NCBI GenBank assembly: GCA_036375895.1
Contig: DASVBJ010000280.1
Location: 1 to 21,865 of the forward strand
Reading direction: 5' to 3'
DNA length: 21,865 nucleotides
Source: DASVBJ01 sp036375895
GTDB taxonomy: Bacteria; Actinomycetota; Actinomycetes; JACCUZ01
The notes under the pieces were generated by a model, which saw only the letters and a program-made list of their open reading frames with translations, made no database searches and was not told where the DNA came from. The position numbers and the translations under genes were made by a program. Each line of letters starts with the position of its first letter. Within the stretch, counting starts at the first letter, position 1. Positions 15,688 through 21,865 of this stretch are shown here, piece after piece.

Positions 15688-18321
15688 TCAGCGTGTGACC
15701 CGCACCACACCGCGCGCTCCCGCCTCGGCCGAGCGCAGGTCGTGGTCGACGAACGGGTAGTGCCCGGGCTGGCCGAACACCGTCTCCACGAACCCGCCCT
15801 GTGCGGGGGCCAGGTCGAGGGTCTGCGCCGCGCCGCGCTCCGGGTTGCCGCGGCGCAGCAGGTACGAGCCCTCCTTGAAGACGGTGTCGAACTGCCCGCC
15901 GACCACGTGGAAGGACGTCCCGTCCGACGGTCCGGCGTCGACCACCCAGAACCGGACCCGTTCGCCGACCCTCGCGGGCAGCGGTGCGTGCGCGTACTGG
16001 TTCACGTAGCCGTTGAAGACCACCGCGTCCCGGTCGCCGCGCTGCATCTTCGCGAGGTCGCCGGGCTGGTCCTGCGGGCCGAGGTAGATCTCGGACTGCA
16101 CCAGGACGTACTCACGGTCGGCCTTCGGCAGGTTAGGCGGGTCGATGACGACTGCGCCGAACATGCCGTTGCCGACGTGGTGGAGCATCGGCATCGTGCT
16201 GCAGTGGTAGAGCCAGGCCCCGGCGTACTGCGCCCTGAACTGGTAGGTGAGCCGCTGCCCCGGGTCGATCGTGCGCATCGGCCCGTCCGGTGCCAGCGAC
16301 CCGGCGTGGAAGTCGATGCCGTGTCCCAGCGTCCCGTCGTTGACGAACGTGACGGTGAACAGGTCGCCGACCCTGCCGTGCAGCGTTGGCCCCGGCACGG
16401 TGCCATTGAACGTCCACATCCGCTGCCGGACGCCGGGCGCCACCTCGAGCAGCTTCTCCTGGGCGCGCACGGTGAGCCGGTGCTCGGTGCCGCCCGGGGC
16501 GGGCCGCAGGGTTGCGTCGTAGGGGCGCCAGCTCGCGGCCGGGACGGCCCCGAAGTCGATCTGCGGCAGCGTCGAGCCGGTGGCGGCGGGGGCAGGCACC
16601 TGACCGTGACCGGCGTGGACGTGGCCCCCGGGCGGCGCGCCGTCGACCCGGATGTCCAGGGTCATGCCGGCCGCTCGGTGACCGGGAACCGTGCACCAGG
16701 CCCTCAGGTCCCGCGTCACCGTGCCCAGGTCGAGCGCCTCGGTCTGGCCGTGGCTGAGCAGGCGCGTCGTGGGCCCACCGTCGACGGCGAGGTCGTGCCG
16801 CATCGCGTCCGCGTTGGTCACGACCAGGGTGAGCCGCGTGCCCGGCTCCACCTCGATCACGCCCGGCCGGACGTCCATGCCGACCAGCGAGACCGCGACC
16901 TGCCGAGTGCCACCGCCGGCGACCCGCGTGCTCGTCTGCCCGTCCTGACCCGCGGAGAGCGCGACGCCGACCGGGATCAGCGTCATCACCAGGCCGATCG
17001 TCACCGCCGCCGTCGCGGAGCCGGCTGCCCGGTCAGGGCGGGCTGCCCTTTCCGGGCGGCGGGTTGCGCCGGTCGGCCCGGCCGGACGGACGAGGGCCAG
17101 CCCGGCGAGCACGACGAATCCGGCCGCCGCGGCCAGCACGAGACCCCAGCCGAGCACCGGCAACGGCCGCGGGACGGGCAGCGCCACGAGCGCCACCCCG
17201 GCGTTGAGCAGCACCGCCCGGGCCACCCACGCCCGGCCCAGCAGGCCGGACACGGCGCGGAAGCCGGAGGGGCCGCGACCCAGCACCACGGGCAGCAGGT
17301 AGGTCAGCGCGCCGAGCAGGACCTGCCCGACGAAGCCGACCACGAGCAGCGGCACCAGCGCGTCCAGCCGCCCGAGGAAGCCGTCCAGGTCGCCGCTCGT
17401 CAGCAGGGCGACGACGTCGGCCAGCACGCCGACGAGCAGCCAGCCCACGCCGGCGGCCAGGCTCCACGACGCCGCGTCGTGCGGGGCGCGCTGCCGCCAG
17501 GTCCGGACGAAGGGGTCCAGCGCGGCGGCCACGCCCACGGCGTACACGAGCAGACCTGCAGCGGCGCCGAGCCGGCTGCCGAGCAGCAGACCGGTCACCG
17601 TGACGGCCAGGCCGCCGGACGTGAGCCAGAGGCACCGGCGGGCGGCCTGCTCCACGCCGTCGACCATCCGGGTCCGCAGCACCGTGGGCCACAGGGTGAA
17701 CAGGGTGCCGAGCACGGTCAGGCCAACCCAGCCGAGCAGGTTGGCGTGCACGTGCCCGGCGTGGAACCGGGCGTGCCCGTCTCCGCCGGGCACGGAGTCG
17801 ACCGCGAGGTGGCCTCCCAGCGTGATCCCGACCACGAGCGCCGACCCGGCGACGACGTAGAAGCGCACGGTGTGCGCGAATCTCCCGCGCATCGCGCGGC
17901 GGCCGATCCGCACCAGCCCGACCACGTGCTCGACCACGAGGAGCGGCAGCACGCTGGCGGCGACCGTGATGACCGGCACGCTCGCCGTGGTCACACCGAC
18001 CAGGACGCCGACGACGGTCGCGTTGAGCACGACGAGACGCGCCGCGCTGCGCCGCCGTGAGGGCGGCGCGGCGCGCAGCAGGGCCACCGCGAAGTGCTCG
18101 CTCCACGTGACGATCGCGTTGGTCACCGCGCCGAGCAGCAACAGGTGCACGGCCAGCCAGCGGGGGACCGGCAGGACGTCGCGCGCCAGGAGCGCCGCGA
18201 CCGTGGCGGCCAGGTAGGCCACCACGACCGCGTTGGCGCGCAGGTGCCACGATGCGCGCGGCCGGGCGGCCGCGGGCGCCGCGGCCTCCGGTGGCTGCCG
18301 GTCCAGCGTGACCGTGTGCAC
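15688..18321 (-). CDS. nirK: Membrane domain / cupredoxin / AniA-type copper nitrite reductase fusion
   Basis: An 877-residue three-part protein. Residues 1-457 hold about 13 hydrophobic segments, with the His-rich motif FHAGHVHANLLGWVG at 186-200. The Arg-rich stretch 421-431 before the last helix predicts that the rest lies outside the cell membrane. Residues about 473-560 are a cupredoxin with a full type-1 copper set: H509, C543, H548 and M553. Residues about 585-877 are a two-domain nitrite reductase. Its type-1 ligands are H667, C707, H715 and M720; its type-2 ligands are H672, H706 and H860. Catalytic Asp is D670 and catalytic His is H805. The short C707-x7-H715 loop is like Neisseria AniA. 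It reduces nitrite to NO. The GTG start has GGAGGAGAG about 9-13 bases upstream. It is the last gene of the five-gene operon. Other multicopper oxidases lack this ligand set. Confidence 0.93.
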   Translation of the reverse strand: MHTVTLDRQPPEAAAPAAARPRASWHLRANAVVVAYLAATVAALLARDVLPVPRWLAVHLLLLGAVTNAIVTWSEHFAVALLRAAPPSRRRSAARLVVLNATVVGVLVGVTTASVPVITVAASVLPLLVVEHVVGLVRIGRRAMRGRFAHTVRFYVVAGSALVVGITLGGHLAVDSVPGGDGHARFHAGHVHANLLGWVGLTVLGTLFTLWPTVLRTRMVDGVEQAARRCLWLTSGGLAVTVTGLLLGSRLGAAAGLLVYAVGVAAALDPFVRTWRQRAPHDAASWSLAAGVGWLLVGVLADVVALLTSGDLDGFLGRLDALVPLLVVGFVGQVLLGALTYLLPVVLGRGPSGFRAVSGLLGRAWVARAVLLNAGVALVALPVPRPLPVLGWGLVLAAAAGFVVLAGLALVRPAGPTGATRRPERAARPDRAAGSATAAVTIGLVMTLIPVGVALSAGQDGQTSTRVAGGGTRQVAVSLVGMDVRPGVIEVEPGTRLTLVVTNADAMRHDLAVDGGPTTRLLSHGQTEALDLGTVTRDLRAWCTVPGHRAAGMTLDIRVDGAPPGGHVHAGHGQVPAPAATGSTLPQIDFGAVPAASWRPYDATLRPAPGGTEHRLTVRAQEKLLEVAPGVRQRMWTFNGTVPGPTLHGRVGDLFTVTFVNDGTLGHGIDFHAGSLAPDGPMRTIDPGQRLTYQFRAQYAGAWLYHCSTMPMLHHVGNGMFGAVVIDPPNLPKADREYVLVQSEIYLGPQDQPGDLAKMQRGDRDAVVFNGYVNQYAHAPLPARVGERVRFWVVDAGPSDGTSFHVVGGQFDTVFKEGSYLLRRGNPERGAAQTLDLAPAQGGFVETVFGQPGHYPFVDHDLRSAEAGARGVVRVTR

Positions 18322-18363
18322 GGGTGCTCTCTCTCCTCCGGATCTTCGGCTCTGTTGCGCTCC

Positions 18364-18891
18364 TCAGGCGGAGCGCCGGGGGCGACGCTCGGCCCGGGGC
18401 GGCGGCGGGGGCTCCCCGTCGACCACAGCGCGCAGGTCCAGCCCGATCCGCGGCTGCGCCAGCTCCGCGGTCACGTGCGACGCGGCCTCGAACTGCACGC
18501 CGGGCTGGGCCGGGCCGGTCGCGGCGCGGGATCCGACCCGCACCGTCTCCGGCAGCACGCAGCCGAGGTCGTCACGCTCCTGCATGAGGTGCCGCTGACC
18601 GGCCGAGGCCAGCCGGGTGAGCTCGCGCTGCCACACCCCCCGGTCGTCGAGCAGCGTGGGCTGCGCCAGCACCGCCCGGACGGCGTCGGCCGCGGCGACG
18701 AACGCCTGGCGCACCGCCAGGTGCCGCGGCCGCAGCACGGCCGGCCCGACCTGGGCCGCCCGTGCCGCGAGCAGCCGGCCGATCGCGTCGTCGAGCCGGG
18801 TGCGGGCCTGCTGCGCCGCGGTCACCAGGTCGCGGGCGGCAGGGTCGTCGGGTGCCGCCGACCGTGCGGGAAAGCGGACCGGCGACCTCAC
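18364..18891 (-). CDS. Unrecognised 175-residue protein of the nitrite reductase operon
   Basis: I do not recognise a family. The gene is real by context: its GTG at 18891 overlaps the ferredoxin stop in a GTGA, and it ends 42 bases before the nitrite reductase fusion. There is no signal peptide or membrane helix. Residues 18-118 look all-helical, rich in Ala, Arg and Leu. H57 and H101 lie in helices, and RHLMQERDDLGCVLPETV at 100-117 vaguely recalls the last helix of hemerythrin HHE domains (His, Glu, then Leu-Pro). A full set of iron ligands is missing, so hemerythrin is not claimed. One cysteine (C111) is present. The C-terminal 20 residues are a Pro- and Arg-rich tail, probably disordered. 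It could be an assembly, regulatory or electron-transfer accessory for its neighbours. Confidence 0.82.
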   Translation of the reverse strand: MRSPVRFPARSAAPDDPAARDLVTAAQQARTRLDDAIGRLLAARAAQVGPAVLRPRHLAVRQAFVAAADAVRAVLAQPTLLDDRGVWQRELTRLASAGQRHLMQERDDLGCVLPETVRVGSRAATGPAQPGVQFEAASHVTAELAQPRIGLDLRAVVDGEPPPPPRAERRPRRSA

Positions 18892-19232
18892 GGCTGCACC
18901 CGCTCATGGCTCGCCACCAGCTCGGTGTCGACGCCGAGGGGGCCGATCGGCCCGGCGCCGCCGGGTGACCCGAGCGGCTCGTCGCGGCCGGGCAGCGGCT
19001 CGGCGAAGAAGCGGGCGTTGTCCTCGGTGTAGGCCTGCCACTCCGGCGGCACGTCGTCCTCGTAGAAGATCGCCTCGACCGGGCACACCGGCTCGCAGGC
19101 GCCGCAGTCCACGCACTCGTCGGGCTGGATGTAGAGCGACCGGGCACCCTCGTAGATGCAGTCGACCGGGCACTCGTCGACGCAGGCCCGGTCCATGACG
19201 TCGACACAGGGGTCGGCGATGACGTAGGTCAT
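18888..19232 (-). CDS. fdxA: 7Fe ferredoxin, FdxA type
   Basis: A 114-residue soluble electron carrier. Cysteines at 9, 17, 21, 25, 40, 43, 46 and 50 match the 7Fe ferredoxin pattern. By the Azotobacter FdI rule, C9, C17 and C50 bind [3Fe-4S], C21, C40, C43 and C46 bind [4Fe-4S], and C25 is free. The N-terminus MTYVIADPCVDVMDRACV and the C-terminal LGSPGGAGPIGPLGVDTELV resemble mycobacterial FdxA, which as I recall has the same length and belongs to the hypoxia/NO-induced DosR regulon. The ATG at 19232 has AGGAGGG five bases upstream and overlaps the stop of the membrane protein (ATGA). Its own stop overlaps the next gene. The open frame upstream is a shadow. Partners are not proven; the operon and nearby KorAB are candidates. 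Confidence 0.95.
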   Translation of the reverse strand: MTYVIADPCVDVMDRACVDECPVDCIYEGARSLYIQPDECVDCGACEPVCPVEAIFYEDDVPPEWQAYTEDNARFFAEPLPGRDEPLGSPGGAGPIGPLGVDTELVASHERVQP

Positions 19233-20359
19233 GGTTTCCCTCCTCTCCCCACGGCGACCGCGGAGACGATGACGAACAGCAGCAGGGCGGCCACGTTCCC
19301 GACGCCGCCCGCCTGGCGGAGGACGTGCACCCCGAGGGCGTCGCCGCCGGCGAGGCGCAGTGCGACCGAGGCGTGCAGGACGGCGACCGGCAGGTAGCCC
19401 ACCGGGTGGTGGGGCAGGCGCACCCGCAGCACGGCGGGCACGATTACGGGGGCATGGCCCATCACCATCGACATGACGAAGCCCAGGAACACGGCGTGCA
19501 GCGTGGCGTCGTAACGCCCGCCGTCGGTGACTGCGCCGAACGCCGCCCAGAGCGTCCCGGCCACGCCCAGCCACACGTAGCCGGCCAGCAGGCAGACCGC
19601 CATGAAGCGGGTGACGCCCGTGGCCCGCACGGTGTGCCGCGCCACGTCGTGGCGCGCGAGCCAGGCAGCGAGCGCGAGCAGCCCGACGCCGACGACCCGC
19701 GCGCCGAGGTCCGGCCGGAGAAGCCCGACGCCGAGCCCGGCGCACACCGTCGCGACGACGGCCAGCAGCACCCGTCGTACCCGGTCGTCGAGGAACGCCA
19801 CCCGGGCGAGCTCGAGCCGCTCGCCGGCGATGGTCAGCACGAGGAACGCCGCGAGCCAGGTCACCACCTCCGGCAGCGCGGCGCCGCCGAGCCAGCGCAG
19901 CGCGGCACCCCACCACGCCAGTGCGCCCAAGGCCTGCACCAGCAGGTGAGCCGCGGGCTGCACCTGCCAGAGCGAGACGTAGATCGCGACCAGCCAGGCC
20001 GCGGCCACGGCGAGGAGCAGCCGCCCGACGGCCGGCGGCAGCCCGGCGGCCAGCGCCACGCCGCCCGCGCCCGCGAGGGCCGGGGCGGCGTAGCCCCAGC
20101 GGTGTCCGAGCGCGACGGCCCTCTCCAGCGAGATGAGGGTGCCGAGGAAGCCGAGCGCCATCAGCGCGCCGTGCTGCGCCGCGAACGCCGGGCGGGTGGG
20201 CACGCCCAGCCCGAGCAGGGCGAGCCCACCGACGAGACCGCAGAGCAGGCCGACCAGCCCGAGCGCCATCAAGGGCATGCGCTCGTACGCCGGGCGCCGG
20301 CGCCGCGCCGCGCCGGTCTCAACCGCGGGAGCCGACGGCACAGCGGCAGGGGCGCTCAT
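19229..20359 (-). CDS. Polytopic membrane protein, distantly NnrS-like
   Basis: A 376-residue protein with a short Arg-rich cytoplasmic N-terminus and about 12 hydrophobic segments from residue 29 to 370. Likely functional histidines lie in or near helices: H63 in AQHGALMALGFLGTLISLERAVAL, H288 in DATLHAVFLGFVMSMVMGH, and H302. Length, helix count and membrane histidines recall NnrS, a haem-copper membrane protein of denitrifiers involved in NO tolerance, but I cannot confirm membership. Residues 288-315 align without gaps to residues 192-219 of the nitrite reductase fusion (12 of 28 identical). The ATG at 20359 follows the regulator stop by one base, with GAGGA five bases upstream. Its stop overlaps fdxA. 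A role in NO or electron handling is inferred from position. Confidence 0.9.
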   Translation of the reverse strand: MSAPAAVPSAPAVETGAARRRRPAYERMPLMALGLVGLLCGLVGGLALLGLGVPTRPAFAAQHGALMALGFLGTLISLERAVALGHRWGYAAPALAGAGGVALAAGLPPAVGRLLLAVAAAWLVAIYVSLWQVQPAAHLLVQALGALAWWGAALRWLGGAALPEVVTWLAAFLVLTIAGERLELARVAFLDDRVRRVLLAVVATVCAGLGVGLLRPDLGARVVGVGLLALAAWLARHDVARHTVRATGVTRFMAVCLLAGYVWLGVAGTLWAAFGAVTDGGRYDATLHAVFLGFVMSMVMGHAPVIVPAVLRVRLPHHPVGYLPVAVLHASVALRLAGGDALGVHVLRQAGGVGNVAALLLFVIVSAVAVGRGGKP

Positions 20360-20360
20360 G

Positions 20361-21026
20361 TCAGTCCTCGGTGGTGCCGAGGGTCGCGACGCACAGCTCG
20401 GGCTCCACGAACGGCAGCAGCCGGGTGGCCGAGACCGGCGCGTCGAGCTCGGCCAGCGCGCCCTGCATCAGCCCGAGGTGGACGCTGCAGACGAGGTCCT
20501 GCCGCTCCTCCGCGAGCTCGCGGAACGGGCAGTGGTGCAGCCGGATGCTCACCCCGTCAGGGGCCGGCTCGGGCGCGAAGCCGACCGCGTCGAGCAGCTC
20601 GACGAGCCGGTCCACTGCGGCTGTCTCGTCGCGGGCCGTCCCGTCGCCGGCCAGGCCCCGGCCGAACGCGCGGCCGGCCTCGACGGCCGCCGCGGCCGGG
20701 CTCGGGCTGGCCGCGGCCAGATAACGGGTGAGGATCTCGGCGAGCAGGCGGTAGTTGCGGCCCTCGTCCTCGTCCGGCTTGCCGGTGGCCGCGTAGACCA
20801 GCCGAGGACGCCCGGGCGTCGTGCGCTGCTCGGCCGCGCGGCTCGCGTGACCGTGGTCGACCAGCAGGTCGAGGTGGGCGCGAACGGTGTTCGGGTGCAG
20901 ACCGACCTCGTCCGCGACCTCCTGCACCGACAACGGGCGGCCGGCGCTGCGCAGCGCCTCGAGCACGGCGACCCGGCTGACGCCGGCGAGGACCCGGTGG
21001 GCGCGGGGATCGGTCATGACTTGCAT
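20361..21026 (-). CDS. COG2345-type (SufR-like) winged-helix transcriptional regulator
   Basis: A 221-residue DNA-binding protein. Residues about 10-80 form a winged helix, with recognition part VQEVADEVGLHPNTVRAHLDLL at 34-55 and wing RTTPGRPRLVYAAT at 68-81. The C-terminal sensor half has H164, H165 and C166 in RLHHCPFRELA, C180 and H183 in DLVCSVHLGL, and C212 in EPELCVATL. This Cys spacing is like SufR-type Fe-S repressors, so an Fe-S cluster sensing NO, O2 or iron is plausible but unproven. Two in-frame ATGs exist, 21026 and 21017, neither with a ribosome binding site; the second gives the more usual MTDPRAHRVL start. It is the first gene of the minus-strand operon and is divergent from the hemerythrin gene, so it probably controls both and itself. 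Confidence 0.9.
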   Translation of the reverse strand: MQVMTDPRAHRVLAGVSRVAVLEALRSAGRPLSVQEVADEVGLHPNTVRAHLDLLVDHGHASRAAEQRTTPGRPRLVYAATGKPDEDEGRNYRLLAEILTRYLAAASPSPAAAAVEAGRAFGRGLAGDGTARDETAAVDRLVELLDAVGFAPEPAPDGVSIRLHHCPFRELAEERQDLVCSVHLGLMQGALAELDAPVSATRLLPFVEPELCVATLGTTED

Positions 21027-21068
21027 TTTTCACGGAGTTAGCAGTAAATACAAGAAGCGCCGTGAAAA
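21027..21068. promoter_or_regulatory. Candidate operator: perfect 9-bp inverted repeat in the divergent promoter gap
   Basis: TTTTCACGG at 21027-21035 and its exact complement CCGTGAAAA at 21060-21068 are separated by 24 bases, so the arms are offset by 33 bp, about three helical turns. The stretch 21021-21070 is clearly AT-rich against the surrounding DNA, as expected for a promoter region serving both the regulator and the hemerythrin gene. I cannot assign confident -35 and -10 boxes; on the plus strand TTGCAT (21021-21026) and TAAATA (21045-21050) with an 18-base spacer is the best pair, and it is weak. The left arm abuts the regulator's first possible ATG. Confidence 0.5.
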
Positions 21069-21090
21069 CTGCCCCCCGAGGAGACCCCCG

Positions 21091-21865
21091 ATGGACAACA
21101 CGCAGGTCCTGACCGCGATCCGCAACCACCACGACCAGCTGGCCCGCGAGCTCGTCGACCGCAGCGTCACCGTCCAGGACGCCGTCGACCGGCTGCAGGC
21201 CGGAGGCGACGGGCGGGAGGGGCTGGTCTCCTTCCTGAACGCCGAGGTCCTGCCCCACGCGCTGGCGGAGGAGCAGACGCTGTACCTGCGCGCGGCCGAC
21301 CTGCCCGAGACCCGGCTGCTGGTGCAGGCGATGGTGGCCGAGCACCGGGTGCTCGAGGGACTGATCGAGGACGTCGCCTCCGCACGGACGCCGGGTCGCA
21401 TCGCCGGCGCCGCCGAGGCGCTGCGGACCCTCTTCCTGGCCCACCTGGTCAAGGAGAACGAGCTGCTGCTGCCGGCCCTCGACGAGGCCGGGGTGGCGCT
21501 CGCCCCGCTGCTCGAGGGCATGCACGAGCTGCTCGGCGAGGACGCATCCGGTGGGCCCGCCGAGCAGGGCGCCACGGCCGACGGGGGCGGCTGCGGCTGC
21601 GGCGGCTGCGGCTGCGGTGGTGCCGACGGTGTCGACGGTGCGGAAAGTGCGCAGGGCGCAGGCGCCGTCGAGCCCGCCGAGGGTGACCTCGACGTTCGGG
21701 TGCTGTCTCCGGCGCAGCGGCACTCGCAGATCTTCCAGACGTTCGCCGGGCTCGGCCAGGGCGAGGGCTTCGTGCTCGTGAACGACCACGACCCGAAGCC
21801 GCTCTACTACCAGTTCGCGGCCGAGCACCCCGGCGACTTCACGTGGGACTACCTCGAGGACGGGC
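21091..21865 (+). CDS. Hemerythrin HHE / Cys-rich linker / DUF2249 protein (partial, cut by window end)
   Basis: The frame is open from ATG 21091 to the window end (258 residues seen). Residues 1-145 form a four-helix hemerythrin-like domain with candidate di-iron ligands: H13 or H14, H56 with E60 or E61, H85, and H118 with E122. A Gly-rich linker at 165-178 contains C168, C170, C173 and C175 in the order CxCxxCxC. From about residue 200 a DUF2249 domain begins (VRVLSPAQRHSQIFQTF, then FVLVNDHDPKPLYYQF); its end is beyond the window. GAGGAG at 21078-21083 is a good ribosome binding site, seven bases from the ATG. It is divergent from the SufR-like regulator. Hemerythrin and DUF2249 proteins often occur with denitrification genes, so NO or O2 binding is likely, but the reaction is unknown. 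Confidence 0.92.
   Translation, partial: MDNTQVLTAIRNHHDQLARELVDRSVTVQDAVDRLQAGGDGREGLVSFLNAEVLPHALAEEQTLYLRAADLPETRLLVQAMVAEHRVLEGLIEDVASARTPGRIAGAAEALRTLFLAHLVKENELLLPALDEAGVALAPLLEGMHELLGEDASGGPAEQGATADGGGCGCGGCGCGGADGVDGAESAQGAGAVEPAEGDLDVRVLSPAQRHSQIFQTFAGLGQGEGFVLVNDHDPKPLYYQFAAEHPGDFTWDYLEDG

Noticed and set aside
13965..18060. Plus-strand frames of 577 and 934 codons opposite korA and the nitrite reductase fusion
   Set aside because: They are shadows of well-supported minus-strand genes. Composition is His/Arg/Gly-biased with no recognisable domain, and they cross several real gene boundaries without matching them.
18364..18891. Calling the 175-residue protein a hemerythrin
   Set aside because: Only one helix resembles an HHE helix, and the set of five or more His/Glu/Asp iron ligands is not present.
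21015..21035. NsrR site at the TGCATTT near the regulator start
   Set aside because: Only one half of the known palindromic consensus is present and the regulator next to it is not an Rrf2-family protein, so the match is probably chance.
20557..21828. 423-codon minus-strand frame running through the hemerythrin gene into the regulator
   Set aside because: The plus strand here encodes a clear hemerythrin-DUF2249 protein with a good ribosome binding site, and the frame passes through the regulatory gap and the regulator in the wrong phase.

Overview
The window comes from a very GC-rich actinobacterium. Third codon positions are almost all G or C, GTG starts are frequent, and the complex I, KorAB and FdxA-type sequences are of actinobacterial type. 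I cannot name the genus from this sequence alone. There are 18 protein-coding genes, two of them cut by the window edges, and almost no intergenic space. I see no RNA genes, insertion sequences, CRISPR arrays or phage genes.

Region 1 (1-11659, plus strand) is the distal part of a nuo operon: the end of nuoF, then complete nuoG, H, I, J, K, L, M and N. Most junctions are 4-base ATGA or GTGA overlaps. It encodes the NADH side, the Fe-S wire and all seven membrane subunits of proton-pumping complex I. A long-chain polyprenyl diphosphate synthase follows nuoN by 26 bases with a strong ribosome binding site. It probably makes the menaquinone side chain, so the complex and the tail of its quinone substrate sit in one unit.

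Region 2 (11676-15611, minus strand) holds korA-korB, a 2-oxoglutarate:ferredoxin oxidoreductase with overlapping genes, followed by rarD, a drug/metabolite-superfamily permease that may have its own promoter.

Region 3 (15688-21865) is the most unusual part and looks like a nitrite / nitric oxide module. Five minus-strand genes run as one tight operon: a COG2345-type regulator with SufR-like cysteines, a polytopic membrane protein, a 7Fe ferredoxin of the FdxA type, an unrecognised 175-residue protein, and an 877-residue fusion. The fusion joins a polytopic membrane domain, a type-1 copper cupredoxin and an AniA-type copper nitrite reductase, with all copper ligands present. Divergent from the regulator is a hemerythrin / Cys-rich linker / DUF2249 protein, cut by the window end. 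The intergenic gap between them is AT-rich for this DNA and carries a perfect 9-bp inverted repeat, a candidate operator.

Working model (inference): the regulator senses NO or Fe-S status. The membrane fusion reduces nitrite to NO, taking electrons from the membrane through its own cupredoxin. The hemerythrin-DUF2249 protein, the ferredoxin and the second membrane protein handle NO, O2 or electron delivery. KorAB next door could supply reduced ferredoxin. The membrane part of the fusion and the separate membrane protein share a His-containing motif and appear to be distant relatives.
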